64,000 bases of DNA from CAWBRT01 sp963832365 (GTDB lineage: Bacteria > Acidobacteriota > Terriglobia > Terriglobales > Acidobacteriaceae), in the NCBI GenBank assembly GCA_963832365.1, contig CAWHUL010000004.1, positions 1-64,000 of the forward strand. The letters are read 5' to 3'. The notes under the pieces were generated by a model. It was not told the DNA's origin. It saw nothing but the letters and a program-made list of their open reading frames with translations, and ran no database searches. The translations under genes were made by a program, and so were the position numbers. The first letter of the stretch is position 1; every line of letters begins with the position of its first letter. Shown piece by piece: positions 50,151 through 58,727 of this stretch.

Positions 50151-51368
50151 TCAGTTAATCGGAATTGTGGAGTGTGTCACGTAATAGCTAATCAGGGAAG
50201 GCCGCTCGTCCCCAACATTCCATTCCAATCTCTCGCTAATATCACCATTTGCACACTCGCGGTTGTATTCCAGCGTCACATAGCGAGCAGCAATCCTCGT
50301 CGTAATCTTAGGCTCCTTTGCAAGCGTAGGGGTATTGCACGTTCCCATGCTTCCGTTCACCTTCTGAAACACATCCTTCATTTTGTCGAAACTTAAAGAG
50401 CTTTTAAGTGCAGAATTTGCTGAGTCGTATAGACTCTGATAATTCTCGGCAGCGAATCGACGGTAGAACTCCTCCGATGCTTCCTGTGCTCCCTGAATCT
50501 GAACAGTGCCTTTTTGGGGGTCTCCCGGAGTTGCAAGAACATCCAGCATCGCGGGACTGTTTACCTCGTAGCTAACGAGTTTAGCGTTCTGGCTTTCGAT
50601 TTTCCAATCGAAAGTCTCCGTGGCTTCTGCCTTCTTGCAGTTGCGACTGAATATTAGCCTGACGAGCTTCTTACCTTCAATCGGGGCGGGGGACGTGTTA
50701 TCAGATGGAGCAAGGGACGGCTCCTTACAAGCTCCGAGTGCTTGGTTCAGCTTTTTGAAAAATCCGAGAACTGCGTCTCGATCACCAACCGCTTTGAATT
50801 CGTTACTTAGAGATTCATATAAAGAGTCATATTGTTCGGCGGTCAACTGCCTATAAAACACCTCGGTACCTTGCAATGCCGCCTGATAGTCCAGCGACTT
50901 TCCACGATGGACTTCATAGTGTGCCAGCTTAAAATCGTTCCCTCGTAGAAGAAACGTGAACCACTCGGTTGCTCCTCCTTTCTCGAACTCTGAGTTGTAG
51001 ATTGCCCGAACCTGAACGGGGTTCATTAGGAGGTTCAAATATGAAAACGTGGTTCTGTTGAACTTACCGTACCCATCTCTTGTCTCTTGCATAGCTTTGA
51101 GCAGGCTATCTCGGCCTCCGGGATATTGCCGAAGAGTCTCATCGGCCTCAGCGTAAATCTTCTCCAAACTGCCAGCATTCCATTCAGCATGGAAGCGGTC
51201 AATCTTTGTCACCACTGCTGCCTTGTCTTTGTCGATATACCCAAGATGCACAGTAGGTCGGCATAGGGCGATCAACACACCGACGAGGGCCAGAATCGCC
51301 ACCCCCAGCAGAAGCCAGACCCTTCTTCGCGCCAATACACCACGCCGAGGATGTATCCCGTTTGACAT
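50151..51368 (-). CDS. Membrane-anchored protein with three similar domains
   Basis: A 405-residue protein with a short basic N-terminus and one membrane helix (WLLLGVAILALVGVLIALC). The outside part appears to hold three repeats of about 110 residues. Each has a helix FHAEW / FYRQL / FYRRF followed by Y(x)EADETLRQ, YDSLYESLSNEFK or YQSLYDSANSALK, a Lys/Phe loop (DGYGKF, VLGFFKKLNQALGACKEP, VFQKVNGSMGTCNTP), then beta strands. It recalls DUF4019/DUF3887-like modules. Cysteines recur at similar places in repeats two and three and could form disulfides. Function unknown. It overlaps nothing and is divergent from the glycosylase gene. Confidence 0.68.
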   Translation of the reverse strand: MSNGIHPRRGVLARRRVWLLLGVAILALVGVLIALCRPTVHLGYIDKDKAAVVTKIDRFHAEWNAGSLEKIYAEADETLRQYPGGRDSLLKAMQETRDGYGKFNRTTFSYLNLLMNPVQVRAIYNSEFEKGGATEWFTFLLRGNDFKLAHYEVHRGKSLDYQAALQGTEVFYRQLTAEQYDSLYESLSNEFKAVGDRDAVLGFFKKLNQALGACKEPSLAPSDNTSPAPIEGKKLVRLIFSRNCKKAEATETFDWKIESQNAKLVSYEVNSPAMLDVLATPGDPQKGTVQIQGAQEASEEFYRRFAAENYQSLYDSANSALKSSLSFDKMKDVFQKVNGSMGTCNTPTLAKEPKITTRIAARYVTLEYNRECANGDISERLEWNVGDERPSLISYYVTHSTIPIN

Positions 51369-51493
51369 TCAAAAAGGACTCCTGTTTGGCTAACTCGCAA
51401 GTCTCACGACCAGCACTTTACGCCGTTTCACGGCCAAGTTCCACGATGATTGTTTATAACAGTACCTTTGCCTCACTGGTCTATGATCTGCAT

Positions 51494-52198
51494 ATGCAGC
51501 TTTCAGCCGCCCAAGCCCAGAAACAGGGACTTCGACCGCCGTCCGTTGATTTAAAAGCGCTCCCAGCCGCGTTCTTCACCCGCGATGCTTCCATCGTGGT
51601 GCGAGAATTGTTGGGGAAACTGCTGGTGCGGCGCTACGCTGCCCCAACACGCAAGGCGCGCGATCCCAAATGTGAGTTGCTCATCGGGCGCGTGGTTGAG
51701 GCCGAAGCCTACCTTGGACAAATCGATCCCGCCTCCCACGCCTATGCCGGCAAGACGCCGCGCAATGCCGTGCTGTTTGGCCCGCCCGGCTTCGCCTACG
51801 TGTATTTCATCTACGGCAATTATTACTGCATGAACGTTTCGTGCATGCCTGAGGGCAATGCCGGATGCGTGTTGCTCCGCGCCCTGGAACCCGTGGCGGG
51901 ATTGGCAAGGATGGCGAAGCTGCGCGGCTTGGATCTGGCGTCGACGGCCAGCGAGGCCCAATTGCACTCGATTTCCAGTGGCCCGGGCAGGCTGTCGCAG
52001 GCGATGGCGATCACGCGGCAGGCTCACAACGGCATGGCTCTGACCAGCGCGTCTTCCGAACTGTTCTTTGCAGACGATGGCTGGCGCCCCGAGCGAATCG
52101 TTGCCACTCCGCGCATTAACGTGACCAAGGCTCCTGATCGTCTCTTGCGCTACGTGGTCGCCGGCAACCCATTCGTCTCCGGAAAGAGGGTTGACTAG
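51494..52198 (+). CDS. DNA-3-methyladenine glycosylase (AAG/MPG type)
   Basis: About 234 residues from the ATG at 51494. The AAG fold motifs are all present: LPAAFFTRDASIVVRELLGK at the start of the domain, GRVVEAEAYLGQIDPASHAY with the catalytic Glu, YVYFIYGNYYCMNVSC (the aromatic pocket with the intercalating Tyr), VLLRALEPVAG and GPGRLSQAMAI. It removes alkylated bases such as 3-methyladenine and hypoxanthine, starting base excision repair. Upstream in-frame ATGs at 51446 and 51362 exist, but no ribosome site is convincing. It converges with panC across a hairpin terminator. Confidence 0.92.
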   Translation: MQLSAAQAQKQGLRPPSVDLKALPAAFFTRDASIVVRELLGKLLVRRYAAPTRKARDPKCELLIGRVVEAEAYLGQIDPASHAYAGKTPRNAVLFGPPGFAYVYFIYGNYYCMNVSCMPEGNAGCVLLRALEPVAGLARMAKLRGLDLASTASEAQLHSISSGPGRLSQAMAITRQAHNGMALTSASSELFFADDGWRPERIVATPRINVTKAPDRLLRYVVAGNPFVSGKRVD

Positions 52199-52337
52199 AG
52201 CAGTTCCCTTGTTGGTGTATACAAATTTCCAACAGTATGTCATGGCGACCGGAGCGTCGAGCGCCTGTGGCCGGAGCAGCCAGGCTGCGTACCCGACATC
52301 GTGTTCGATCAGCGAAAAGCTGGTCGGGCGCGGAGTG

Positions 52338-52377
52338 GAGCCACCCTTTGTTTTTCGGCAGAAACAAAAGGTGGCTC
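52338..52377. terminator. Bidirectional terminator-like hairpin
   Basis: GAGCCACCCTTTGTTT (52338-52353) and AAACAAAAGGTGGCTC (52362-52377) pair with one mismatch around an eight-base loop. The stem itself contains T- and A-rich arms, so it could end transcripts of both the glycosylase and panC genes. Confidence 0.6.
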
Positions 52378-52434
52378 GACTTCGCTCGCCATGACAGTCT
52401 CACACGTTTGGGATATACCTGTTGGGGAACCGGA

Positions 52435-53286
52435 CTAACTGCGCCGCGGCAGCAGAATATTGTCGATCAGCCGCGTCTTGCCGATGAAACATGCCACCGC
52501 AACCAGTGTGTCGCGGCTGAGATCGCTGACCGGATCGAGTGTGTCGGGATCGACAATCTCGACGTAATCGATTCGCGCCGCCGGCTCGGCGGCAATCACC
52601 TGCCGGGCTGCGCCGATAAGCCTAACGGGGTCATGTTCGCCCGATGCAACCAAGCTCTGCATGTGGCAGAGCGCCCGCCAAAGGCAGAGCGCCTGCTGGC
52701 GCTCGTCGCGCGAAAGGCCGACATTGCGTGAAGACATGGCCAGTCCGTCGGCTTCGCGGACGGTGGGGCAGACCACGATTTCCACATCCATGTCCAGGTC
52801 GCGAACCATCTTGCGCAGCACGGCGACTTGGGCCGCGTCCTTCTGTCCGAAGTAGGCATAATGCGGGCGCACGATGCCGAACAGCTTCGCCACCACCGTC
52901 GCCACTCCTACGAAATGGCCGGGACGCGACTTTCCGTCCAGCTTTTCGCTCAGTCCTTCGACATGAACCACGGTGGTCATTCCCGGCGGATACATCTGCT
53001 CAACCGTTGGCGCAAACAGCAGATCGACGCCCTCGCAGACCAGTTGCCGGCAGTCTTGCTCGAAGCTTCGGGGATACCTGGCCAGGTCTTCTTTCGGTCC
53101 GAACTGAAGCGGGTTTACAAAAATCGAGGCAGCAACCGCATCGCACTGCGCGCGTGCCGCGCGCACCAGCGATAGATGGCCGGCGTGAAGCGCTCCCATG
53201 GTCGGCGCCAAGCCCAGGGTCTTGCCGCGTTGGCGCAGCTCCCGGCATGCCTGCTGCATCGCCGAAACCTGCTCGAAAACTTGCAT
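52435..53286 (-). CDS. panC: Pantothenate synthetase
   Basis: A 283-residue ligase that joins pantoate and beta-alanine with ATP to make pantothenate. It shows the nucleotidyl-transferase motifs LGLAPTMGALHAGHLSLVRA (HxGH), SIFVNPLQFGPKEDLARYPR, then GLSEKLDGKSRPGHFVGVAT, YFGQKDAAQVAVLRKMVRDL and MSSRNVGLS (the KMSKS-like loop). Full length. It lies at the end of the set panB-hypothetical-panC on the minus strand, 15 bases after the middle gene. The start MQVFEQVSAMQQACRELR is normal. Confidence 0.96.
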   Translation of the reverse strand: MQVFEQVSAMQQACRELRQRGKTLGLAPTMGALHAGHLSLVRAARAQCDAVAASIFVNPLQFGPKEDLARYPRSFEQDCRQLVCEGVDLLFAPTVEQMYPPGMTTVVHVEGLSEKLDGKSRPGHFVGVATVVAKLFGIVRPHYAYFGQKDAAQVAVLRKMVRDLDMDVEIVVCPTVREADGLAMSSRNVGLSRDERQQALCLWRALCHMQSLVASGEHDPVRLIGAARQVIAAEPAARIDYVEIVDPDTLDPVSDLSRDTLVAVACFIGKTRLIDNILLPRRS

Positions 53287-53301
53287 TCTTGTCTGTCCTA
53301 T

Positions 53302-53916
53302 CTACTTCGATTTTGGGACGCCTGACTTCGGAGCGGCGCCGGTCGCCGGTTGCGATGGTGGCGGAGGCATTTCGCGCCAGCTCTTCAGCACCTTCAAAAA
53401 GACCGGCTGCAAGCGCCGGTAGTCGGCGGAGGCGCATCGCAAAGCCACGGTATAAAGAACGTCGTCGGCGTCGATGAATGCCACCTGCTCGGTCGCGGGC
53501 GGTTTCCCGGGTTCCTGCACTTCAGCCGTGACCACCTGCGCGGGGAGGCCGCCAACCACGGTCTCCATGCGCTGCACTGTACGCATCGCAGCGCCTTCCG
53601 GAGCCGTCATCACCTGATTGATCAGTTCGTTCATGGACGGGCGCTCGCTGCCTTCGGCGGGCTCTGGAAGATCGAGCGTTGCGGCCGTGATGTGATTCCA
53701 GTCGGCTTGCGCCCGCTCCTTGTTGGGCTCGGCAAAAACCACGCCCGCGCCGTTGTAGACAGCTCCAAGATCCCTCCACCCGGTCGGGTGGTTGAAACAG
53801 AAGCCGCCGAGTTTCAGGCAATAGCGAGTCGAGGGCGGTGCCGTCTGAGCCTGCGCGATCGCAGCCAGAAGCAAGCAAAACAAAACCAGGAACGCCGCAC
53901 GCCTTGGGAAGGTCAT
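53302..53916 (-). CDS. Small secreted protein between panB and panC
   Basis: A 204-residue protein with a signal peptide (RAAFLVLFCLLLAAIAQAQ). The mature part (YCLKLGGFCFNHPTGWRDLG, VVFAEPN, then TVQRMETVVGGLPAQVVTAE and ADDVLYTVALRCASADYRRL) recalls DcrB/PsbP-like lipoprotein folds, where a beta-sheet domain follows a signal; two early Cys may pair. The end is Pro/Ala-rich. Its ATG overlaps the panB stop by four bases (ATGA), so it is translated with panB, although a link to pantothenate is not evident. Function unknown. Confidence 0.75.
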   Translation of the reverse strand: MTFPRRAAFLVLFCLLLAAIAQAQTAPPSTRYCLKLGGFCFNHPTGWRDLGAVYNGAGVVFAEPNKERAQADWNHITAATLDLPEPAEGSERPSMNELINQVMTAPEGAAMRTVQRMETVVGGLPAQVVTAEVQEPGKPPATEQVAFIDADDVLYTVALRCASADYRRLQPVFLKVLKSWREMPPPPSQPATGAAPKSGVPKSK

Positions 53917-54800
53917 CGCTTAATCACTGTACGCCGTCCCACGGCCATCGCCAACGAAGCCTGCGAGTCCTTGGGCAGGTGATAACTTTCGCTGTCCGAC
54001 GGAAAAGTTCCCGCCTTCACATCCGCGCAGTACTCCCGTACGGCGTCGCCGATCAGCGCTCCGGCGTCGGCATAGCGGCGCACGAATTTCGGGGGAGGAG
54101 CGAATGTGAGATTGACCAGATCATGAAAAACCAGAATCTGCCCGTCGCACTCCGGACCCGCGCCAATGCCGATGGTGGGCGTATCCACCTCGGCGGTAAT
54201 CGTGGCTGCCACCTCGCGCGGAATGCCTTCCAGCACCAGCAGGCAGACCCCGGCGCGATCCAGGGCCACGGCGTCGCGCTTCAATTCCTCGATGGCCTGC
54301 TGGCTCTTGCCTTGCACCTTGTAGCCGCCCATCTTGTGTACAGACTGCGGCGTAAGCCCAATGTGTCCGCAGACGGGGATTTCAGCGTCCAGAATCTGTT
54401 TGATCAAATCGACGCGCTTTTCGCCGCCTTCGATTTTGACCGCCTCGGCGCCGCCTTCCTTCACGAAGCGCACGGCGTTGGTCAGACTCTCCCGGCAACT
54501 GACGTGATAGGAGCCGAACGGCATGTCGACAATCAGAAACGCACGCTTCACCGCCCGGCGCACGGCGCGGGTGTGGTGAAGCATTTCGTCGACTGTGACC
54601 GGCAGCGTGCTTTCGTAGCCCAGCATGGCTTGCGCCAGCGAGTCGCCCACCAGAATCACGTCGACGCCGGCCTCATCGACCAGGCGCGCGGTTGCATAGT
54701 CGTAGGCGGTGAGAGCGGTGATCCGCTCATGGGTCAGTTTCTTCTCGGCCAGAATGTGGGTGGTGATTTTCGAACGGAAATCGGCGGTCGTAATGCTCAC
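53913..54800 (-). CDS. panB: 3-methyl-2-oxobutanoate hydroxymethyltransferase
   Basis: A 295-residue TIM-barrel enzyme that adds a hydroxymethyl group from methylene-tetrahydrofolate to alpha-ketoisovalerate, the first step to pantothenate. Motifs are ITALTAYDYATARLVDEAGV, VILVGDSLAQAMLGYESTLP with the metal-binding Asp, MPFGSYHVSCRES, AVKIEGGEKRV with the catalytic region, GHIGLTPQSVHKMGGYKVQG and TIGIGAGPECDGQILVFHDL. Length is normal. It heads the panB-hyp-panC operon; no strong promoter is visible. Confidence 0.96.
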   Translation of the reverse strand: MSITTADFRSKITTHILAEKKLTHERITALTAYDYATARLVDEAGVDVILVGDSLAQAMLGYESTLPVTVDEMLHHTRAVRRAVKRAFLIVDMPFGSYHVSCRESLTNAVRFVKEGGAEAVKIEGGEKRVDLIKQILDAEIPVCGHIGLTPQSVHKMGGYKVQGKSQQAIEELKRDAVALDRAGVCLLVLEGIPREVAATITAEVDTPTIGIGAGPECDGQILVFHDLVNLTFAPPPKFVRRYADAGALIGDAVREYCADVKAGTFPSDSESYHLPKDSQASLAMAVGRRTVIKR

Positions 54801-55154
54801 ACAGCCTCCAGTGCAGCTCCGCCCAGCGGATGCCGCCTGCCTGTCCCGGCCAGCTCATGCGCCAGCACAGGGACTCAACACATTGTAGGCGTAGGGAAAC
54901 CCGCGCGCAACCGCGCGAGCGTAGGAGGTGGGTTGAGGCGGGGCGCACCCTTTCCCTCGGGCCAGACCAGCGAGGCGCTTCGGGTGCCCTACCCTTCCGG
55001 CGAAGCCGGAGAGTGGGGCGGCTCGTCCTTAAGCCCGCGCATCGTTCTCATTTACGCTCTCCCAAAAAGGCCCCACCCTGCGCCGAAAATCATGGCGCAA
55101 GGGTTGGGCACCCGTGAACATTATTTGACTCAAAAAGGTGCGCCACCACCCGCT
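54801..55154. other. Gap without a recognised gene
   Basis: Upstream of panB and downstream of the small zinc-ribbon gene. It contains short repeats typical of non-coding parts of this genome type (GCGCACC, GGGTGCCC and a CCGGCGAAGCCGG hairpin at about 54996-55008), but no gene. Confidence 0.45.
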
Positions 55155-55415
55155 TCAGGTTTTCCTTCGCCTCGGCTCACACTTGTGGTGTAGATAGTGG
55201 TCGGCATCGCGGCACTTCAATTGGCACTTGTGACACCGAATTGGGCCTTTGACCTTGGAAGGGACGCCCGAGCCGGCCTCAGCTATAGTCTTTTCACTTT
55301 CTTCCGATTCCGGCCAGTGCATGACCACGCCATCGGTAACTTCTTCATCGGGCAGGCTCGCCGACTCATCGATCGTTTCCGGTTTGCCGTCGTCTAAGTG
55401 AGGCCTCTTGGTCAT
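55155..55415 (-). CDS. Small protein with a C-terminal zinc-finger-like motif
   Basis: An 86-residue acidic-then-basic protein. The first 55 residues are low in hydrophobic content and rich in Glu and Asp. The end holds CHKCQLKCRDADHYLHHKC, in which Cys/Cys and His/Cys pairs spaced about a dozen residues apart could bind Zn in a C2H2/C2HC-like finger, followed by the basic EPRRRKT. The ATG at 55415 is preferred to one at 55430, because the upstream one lies inside a palindrome. Possible DNA-binding or adapter role; I know no family. Twin palindromes lie just before it. Confidence 0.6.
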   Translation of the reverse strand: MTKRPHLDDGKPETIDESASLPDEEVTDGVVMHWPESEESEKTIAEAGSGVPSKVKGPIRCHKCQLKCRDADHYLHHKCEPRRRKT

Positions 55416-55420
55416 GGCAT

Positions 55421-55439
55421 AATGTTGCATCGCAACATT
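55421..55439. promoter_or_regulatory. Palindrome TTGC-N3-GCAA, copy 1
   Basis: AATGTTGCATCGCAACATT is a perfect palindrome with eight-base arms and a three-base centre. It lies six bases before the zinc-finger gene's start, where a bound protein would block initiation. Confidence 0.65.
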
Positions 55440-55490
55440 ACCGAAATGCTATGGCGTTAGGATGCGGATGTCAATAGGTAAAGGGAGAAA

Positions 55491-55505
55491 TGTTGCGCCG
55501 CAACA
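55491..55505. promoter_or_regulatory. Palindrome TTGC-N3-GCAA, copy 2
   Basis: TGTTGCGCCGCAACA repeats the six-base arms of the first palindrome 63 bases further upstream, centre to centre about 68 bases. The pair looks like a double operator. Confidence 0.65.
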
Positions 55506-55628
55506 GTGCGGGGAATGTTGGGGGACAAGGCAAGTAATTTGAACCAAAGAGGTTGCTGGGGTGCCCCATCCTCCCCGGTGTTGGAGCGTGGGGTAGTTTC
55601 TTGTTCCCGGTAGAAGCGAGCGCGGAGG

Positions 55629-56303
55629 CTATGCCCCGGTCGTTCCCGCGCCTTCGCCGCCGCCGAGGGGAAGGAAGTACTGGGTCCCGCGTATGGGTTC
55701 GCTCACGCGGCGCAGAAGTTTTTCCAGGTCGTCGTTGTGTTCGACAAAGTCGATCTCCGAGGTATTCACCACCAGCAGGTCTGAAGCGCTGTAGTGAAAG
55801 AAGAAATGCTCGTACGCCTTGTTGACCTCGGCAATGTATTCCATGCCGATGGCGCGCTCGCCGGCGGCGTTCTTCTTGCGCAGGCGTTTGCGCAGCACGT
55901 CGGTGGAAGCCTGCAGGTAGATCACCAGATCGGGGGCCGGCAATTGGCTGCGGAAATACTTGTAATAGCGGTCGTAGACTTCCAGTTCGGTATCGCTGAG
56001 GTTGATGTTGGCGAAGATTTTGTCCTTCTCAAAAATATAATCGGCAACGATGACGCGCTGTGATTTCGGGCCTATGTCGAGCGTGCGCAGTTGTTCGAAG
56101 CGCTTGGCCAGAAAAGCGAACTGTGCCTGGAAAGCGGCTCCCGGCTCGCCCTCGTAAAAGGCGTCGAGAAACGGGTTGTCCTCGGGCTCCCGGATCAATT
56201 GCCCGCGCAGATTCTCGGCTATGATCCGCGCAAGAGTGCTCTTGCCGACTCGTATTGGACCTTCAACGGCTATGTAGCGCGGTGCTTCGAAAAGGTTCGC
56301 CAT
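55629..56303 (-). CDS. Deoxynucleoside kinase
   Basis: A 224-residue kinase of the dCK/dGK family that phosphorylates deoxynucleosides with ATP for salvage. The P-loop reads YIAVEGPIRVGKSTLARII (GxxxxGKS). The ERS-like region is VIVADYIFEKDKIFA, and the lid has LRKRLRKKNAAGERAIGMEY. Tyr-rich DRYYKYFRSQLPAPDLVIYL lies in between. The end (GGGEGAGTTGA) is loose. It is not thymidylate kinase, which has different signatures. It stands alone on the minus strand, divergent from the deacetylase gene. Confidence 0.9.
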   Translation of the reverse strand: MANLFEAPRYIAVEGPIRVGKSTLARIIAENLRGQLIREPEDNPFLDAFYEGEPGAAFQAQFAFLAKRFEQLRTLDIGPKSQRVIVADYIFEKDKIFANINLSDTELEVYDRYYKYFRSQLPAPDLVIYLQASTDVLRKRLRKKNAAGERAIGMEYIAEVNKAYEHFFFHYSASDLLVVNTSEIDFVEHNDDLEKLLRRVSEPIRGTQYFLPLGGGEGAGTTGA

Positions 56304-56542
56304 CGGACGGAGTCAGCCTCCAGCTGGATTCTAAATTGCCGGTGTGAGGGCAGCATATCGCTGCCGGGGCGCGGATGCAATTGCGTGATGAGTAAACGGC
56401 ACGACTGCGTTCGATAATACGACATTGGTAAACGGTTCCGTTCCCGGCTGATGGATCCGGCGAACCCTTTTTTGGCACTCACCTGGGCTCCCGGCAATGG
56501 CTGCTTTGGCGCTTGCCGGGGTGGAAGTACAATCGATGCAGC

Positions 56543-57262
56543 ATGGTAGGTACACTCGCAGGGATTGCCGCAGTTGCCGCCGGGGCTACGTTTGCCGGGC
56601 TGCACACCATGGTTCCGTGGTCGCAGCTCTACGGCGCTAACTTCAACGGCGCGCCCCCGGGCACGCGCACGCTCGCGCTCACCTTCGACGACGGTCCCAA
56701 CGACCCTTACACGGCGCAATTGCTCGAAGTCCTCGCCCGGCACGGCGTCAAGGCAACGTTCTTTTTGCTCGGGCAGTTTGTCGCCGAGCGCCCCGACCTG
56801 GCGCGTGCCATCGCCGAAGCCGGCCACGCCATCGGAAGCCATTGCTACACCCACCAGAACCTGATATTTCTTTCCCCGGTGCAACTGCGGCAGCAAATCG
56901 AGAAAGCGTCGCGGGCAATTGAATCGGCCACGGGCGTCCGGCCTAAACTGTTTCGTCCGCCGTTCGGCGGGCGGCGTCCGGGAACGTTTTCCATTGTGCG
57001 TGAGTACGGCATGGTGCCGGTTATGTGGCGCGTTAGTTGCCAGGACTGGAGCGCCGCATCGCAAGAAAGCATCGTCGAGCGCGCGGTTTCGCGGATCAAG
57101 GGCGGAGACGTCATTCTGCTGCACGACGGCGGACACCTGTGTATGGGAACCGATCGTTCGCACTCTGTACGCGCCACCGACGAGATCGTGCGGCGCTACA
57201 AGGGCGAGGGTTACGAATTCGTTACCGTGCCGCAGATGATGGATGGCGTTAACGCGGGCTGA
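56543..57262 (+). CDS. Polysaccharide deacetylase family protein (NodB domain)
   Basis: About 239 residues from the ATG at 56543. A short hydrophobic N-terminus (GTLAGIAAVAAGATFAGLH) is a signal or anchor. The NodB domain has motif 1 LALTFDDGPNDPYT with the catalytic and metal Asp, motif 2 GSHCYTHQNL with the His ligands, motif 3 LFRPPFGGRRP, and motif 5 VILLHDGGH. It removes acetyl groups from polysaccharide N-acetylglucosamine outside the cytoplasm, for instance in peptidoglycan or exopolymers. The substrate is unknown. Confidence 0.9.
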   Translation: MVGTLAGIAAVAAGATFAGLHTMVPWSQLYGANFNGAPPGTRTLALTFDDGPNDPYTAQLLEVLARHGVKATFFLLGQFVAERPDLARAIAEAGHAIGSHCYTHQNLIFLSPVQLRQQIEKASRAIESATGVRPKLFRPPFGGRRPGTFSIVREYGMVPVMWRVSCQDWSAASQESIVERAVSRIKGGDVILLHDGGHLCMGTDRSHSVRATDEIVRRYKGEGYEFVTVPQMMDGVNAG

Positions 57263-57639
57263 CCAGCCGCAACGGGCGCCCGCTCGTCGTGACTGTTACT
57301 GGTGATAAGGCGTCTATAAGGACGAAGGCGTTGTCAAGGTCAGGGATATCCTGTGCAGCGTTCGCGACACCGCGTGTTGGCCAGAGTTGGGTTGAGGACC
57401 AAGAGTCTCCGAGCATCACGCTGAATCACCTGCGATGAAGCAATCGCTTCACCATCCATCTATGCGGCCCTAAACTGCGACCATGATTTTCCATGCGAAC
57501 ATCCAGCCGCCGGACCGGTGTGGAAGTGGAAAACGTTTTTGTGTTTTCCAAGGCGCGTAAGCGCCGTCTTCTGCACCGGTCAGTCTGGATGCGAGAGTGC
57601 CCATTCAATTTCCCGGTCTGGCTTGCGCCGACCACACCT
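57263..57639. other. Gap between deacetylase and IS110 transposase
   Basis: No gene is recognised. The part from about 57430 may belong to the insertion element; no target duplication is visible. Confidence 0.45.
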
Positions 57640-58659
57640 TCATCTCGGGCTGCCCTCGATGCGAGCGATCTCCGGATACGGTGTGTTGGTGCGCAGCATC
57701 CAGAACAATCGCACGGCTAATCTTCTGGCCGCCGCCACCTTGGCAACTCCTTTTGCCATGCGGTGGCAGCGATGCTTGTACTGCTGGCGAAACCCTTCAT
57801 CCAGACGGTTTACTGCTTGCGCACTCTCGACCAGCAACATGCGCATAAACGAATTCCCCTGCTTGCTGATCGATCCCAGTCGCCGCCGATTGCTTGAGCT
57901 TTTCTCGCTCGGAATCAGGCCAAGATAGCTCGCTACCTGTTTGCCGCGCTGGAATCGACTGACATCCCCAATGGTCAAAACGTAGGCCAGGGCGGTGATC
58001 GGCCCCACGCCGGGCTGCGTCATCAACAACTGCGCTCGCGGGTTCTCCTGAGCAGCACGCTCGACCGCCCCATCAAGCTGAGCAATCTGCTGATTGAGAC
58101 CGCTGAGCAGGTTGAGCAGGTCGTGCCTGCGTTGCGCCGCCCAGCCTTCCAGCGGCAGTTCGCGCAAAGCCTGCTGGCCCGCCTGGCTCCACAGTTTGCG
58201 CTTCATCTGCACGCCTTTGTTCAGCATCAGGTGATGCAGGCTATTCTTGACCCGCACCCGGATGCCGACGAGTTTGTGCCGATGGATCAGCAACTGCCGC
58301 AGATCGCGTTCGGCGGCACTTGGTCTCCACAACCGCGGGAAGCGATCCTCCATCAATAGCTTCAGGATGTGTGCCGCATCCCGCCGATCCGTCTTTTGCT
58401 TGCGCACGTAGCTGGCTCGGATCTGGGCTGCATCTCCGATCCACACTTCGTGCCCCAACCGCTCCAGAAGATCCTCGAACCACTGCGTATTGCCACACGC
58501 TTCAAAGCCGACCAGGGCCGGCGAACTCAGCTGGCGATAGAAGCGCTCGGCTTCTCCGTCGCCGTTCTCCAGCTTTAGCTCCCGAATCTCTCCCGTTTCT
58601 GCATCGAAAACAGCAACTTGTTGCCAACCCGGATGGAAATCACACCCTACAATAATCAT
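57640..58659 (-). CDS. IS110-family transposase
   Basis: A 339-residue DEDD-type transposase. The N-terminal RuvC-like domain has VGCDFHPGWQQVAVFD (first Asp), LVGFEACGNTQWFED (Glu) and the pair in KTDRRDAAHILKLL. The C-terminal Transposase_20 domain has LLMTQPGVGPITALAYVLTI and RRLGSISKQGNSFMRMLLVE, with the Ser thought to act as nucleophile. Such elements insert without terminal repeats, and recent work shows that IS110 members use a non-coding bridge RNA from the element end. The gene is intact. The flanks include an inverted repeat just upstream of the start (58660-58727). Confidence 0.94.
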   Translation of the reverse strand: MIIVGCDFHPGWQQVAVFDAETGEIRELKLENGDGEAERFYRQLSSPALVGFEACGNTQWFEDLLERLGHEVWIGDAAQIRASYVRKQKTDRRDAAHILKLLMEDRFPRLWRPSAAERDLRQLLIHRHKLVGIRVRVKNSLHHLMLNKGVQMKRKLWSQAGQQALRELPLEGWAAQRRHDLLNLLSGLNQQIAQLDGAVERAAQENPRAQLLMTQPGVGPITALAYVLTIGDVSRFQRGKQVASYLGLIPSEKSSSNRRRLGSISKQGNSFMRMLLVESAQAVNRLDEGFRQQYKHRCHRMAKGVAKVAAARRLAVRLFWMLRTNTPYPEIARIEGSPR

Positions 58660-58727
58660 GAAGGCTTCTCCTGACCCGGATGCTCTTGTTCCTCAAACAA
58701 CGAACATACAGGTCGCTAGAAGCCTTC
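58660..58727. repeat. Inverted repeat upstream of the IS110 transposase
   Basis: GAAGGCTTCT (58660-58669) and AGAAGCCTTC (58718-58727) are exact inverted copies with a 48-base loop, adjacent to the transposase start. This could be the structured end or the bridge-RNA region of the element. Confidence 0.55.

Noticed and set aside
53838..55193. 451-codon frame antisense to panB
   Set aside because: Shadow of panB with a low-complexity end.
56270..57163. 297-codon frame antisense to the polysaccharide deacetylase
   Set aside because: The plus strand has all NodB motifs; the antisense has no known features.
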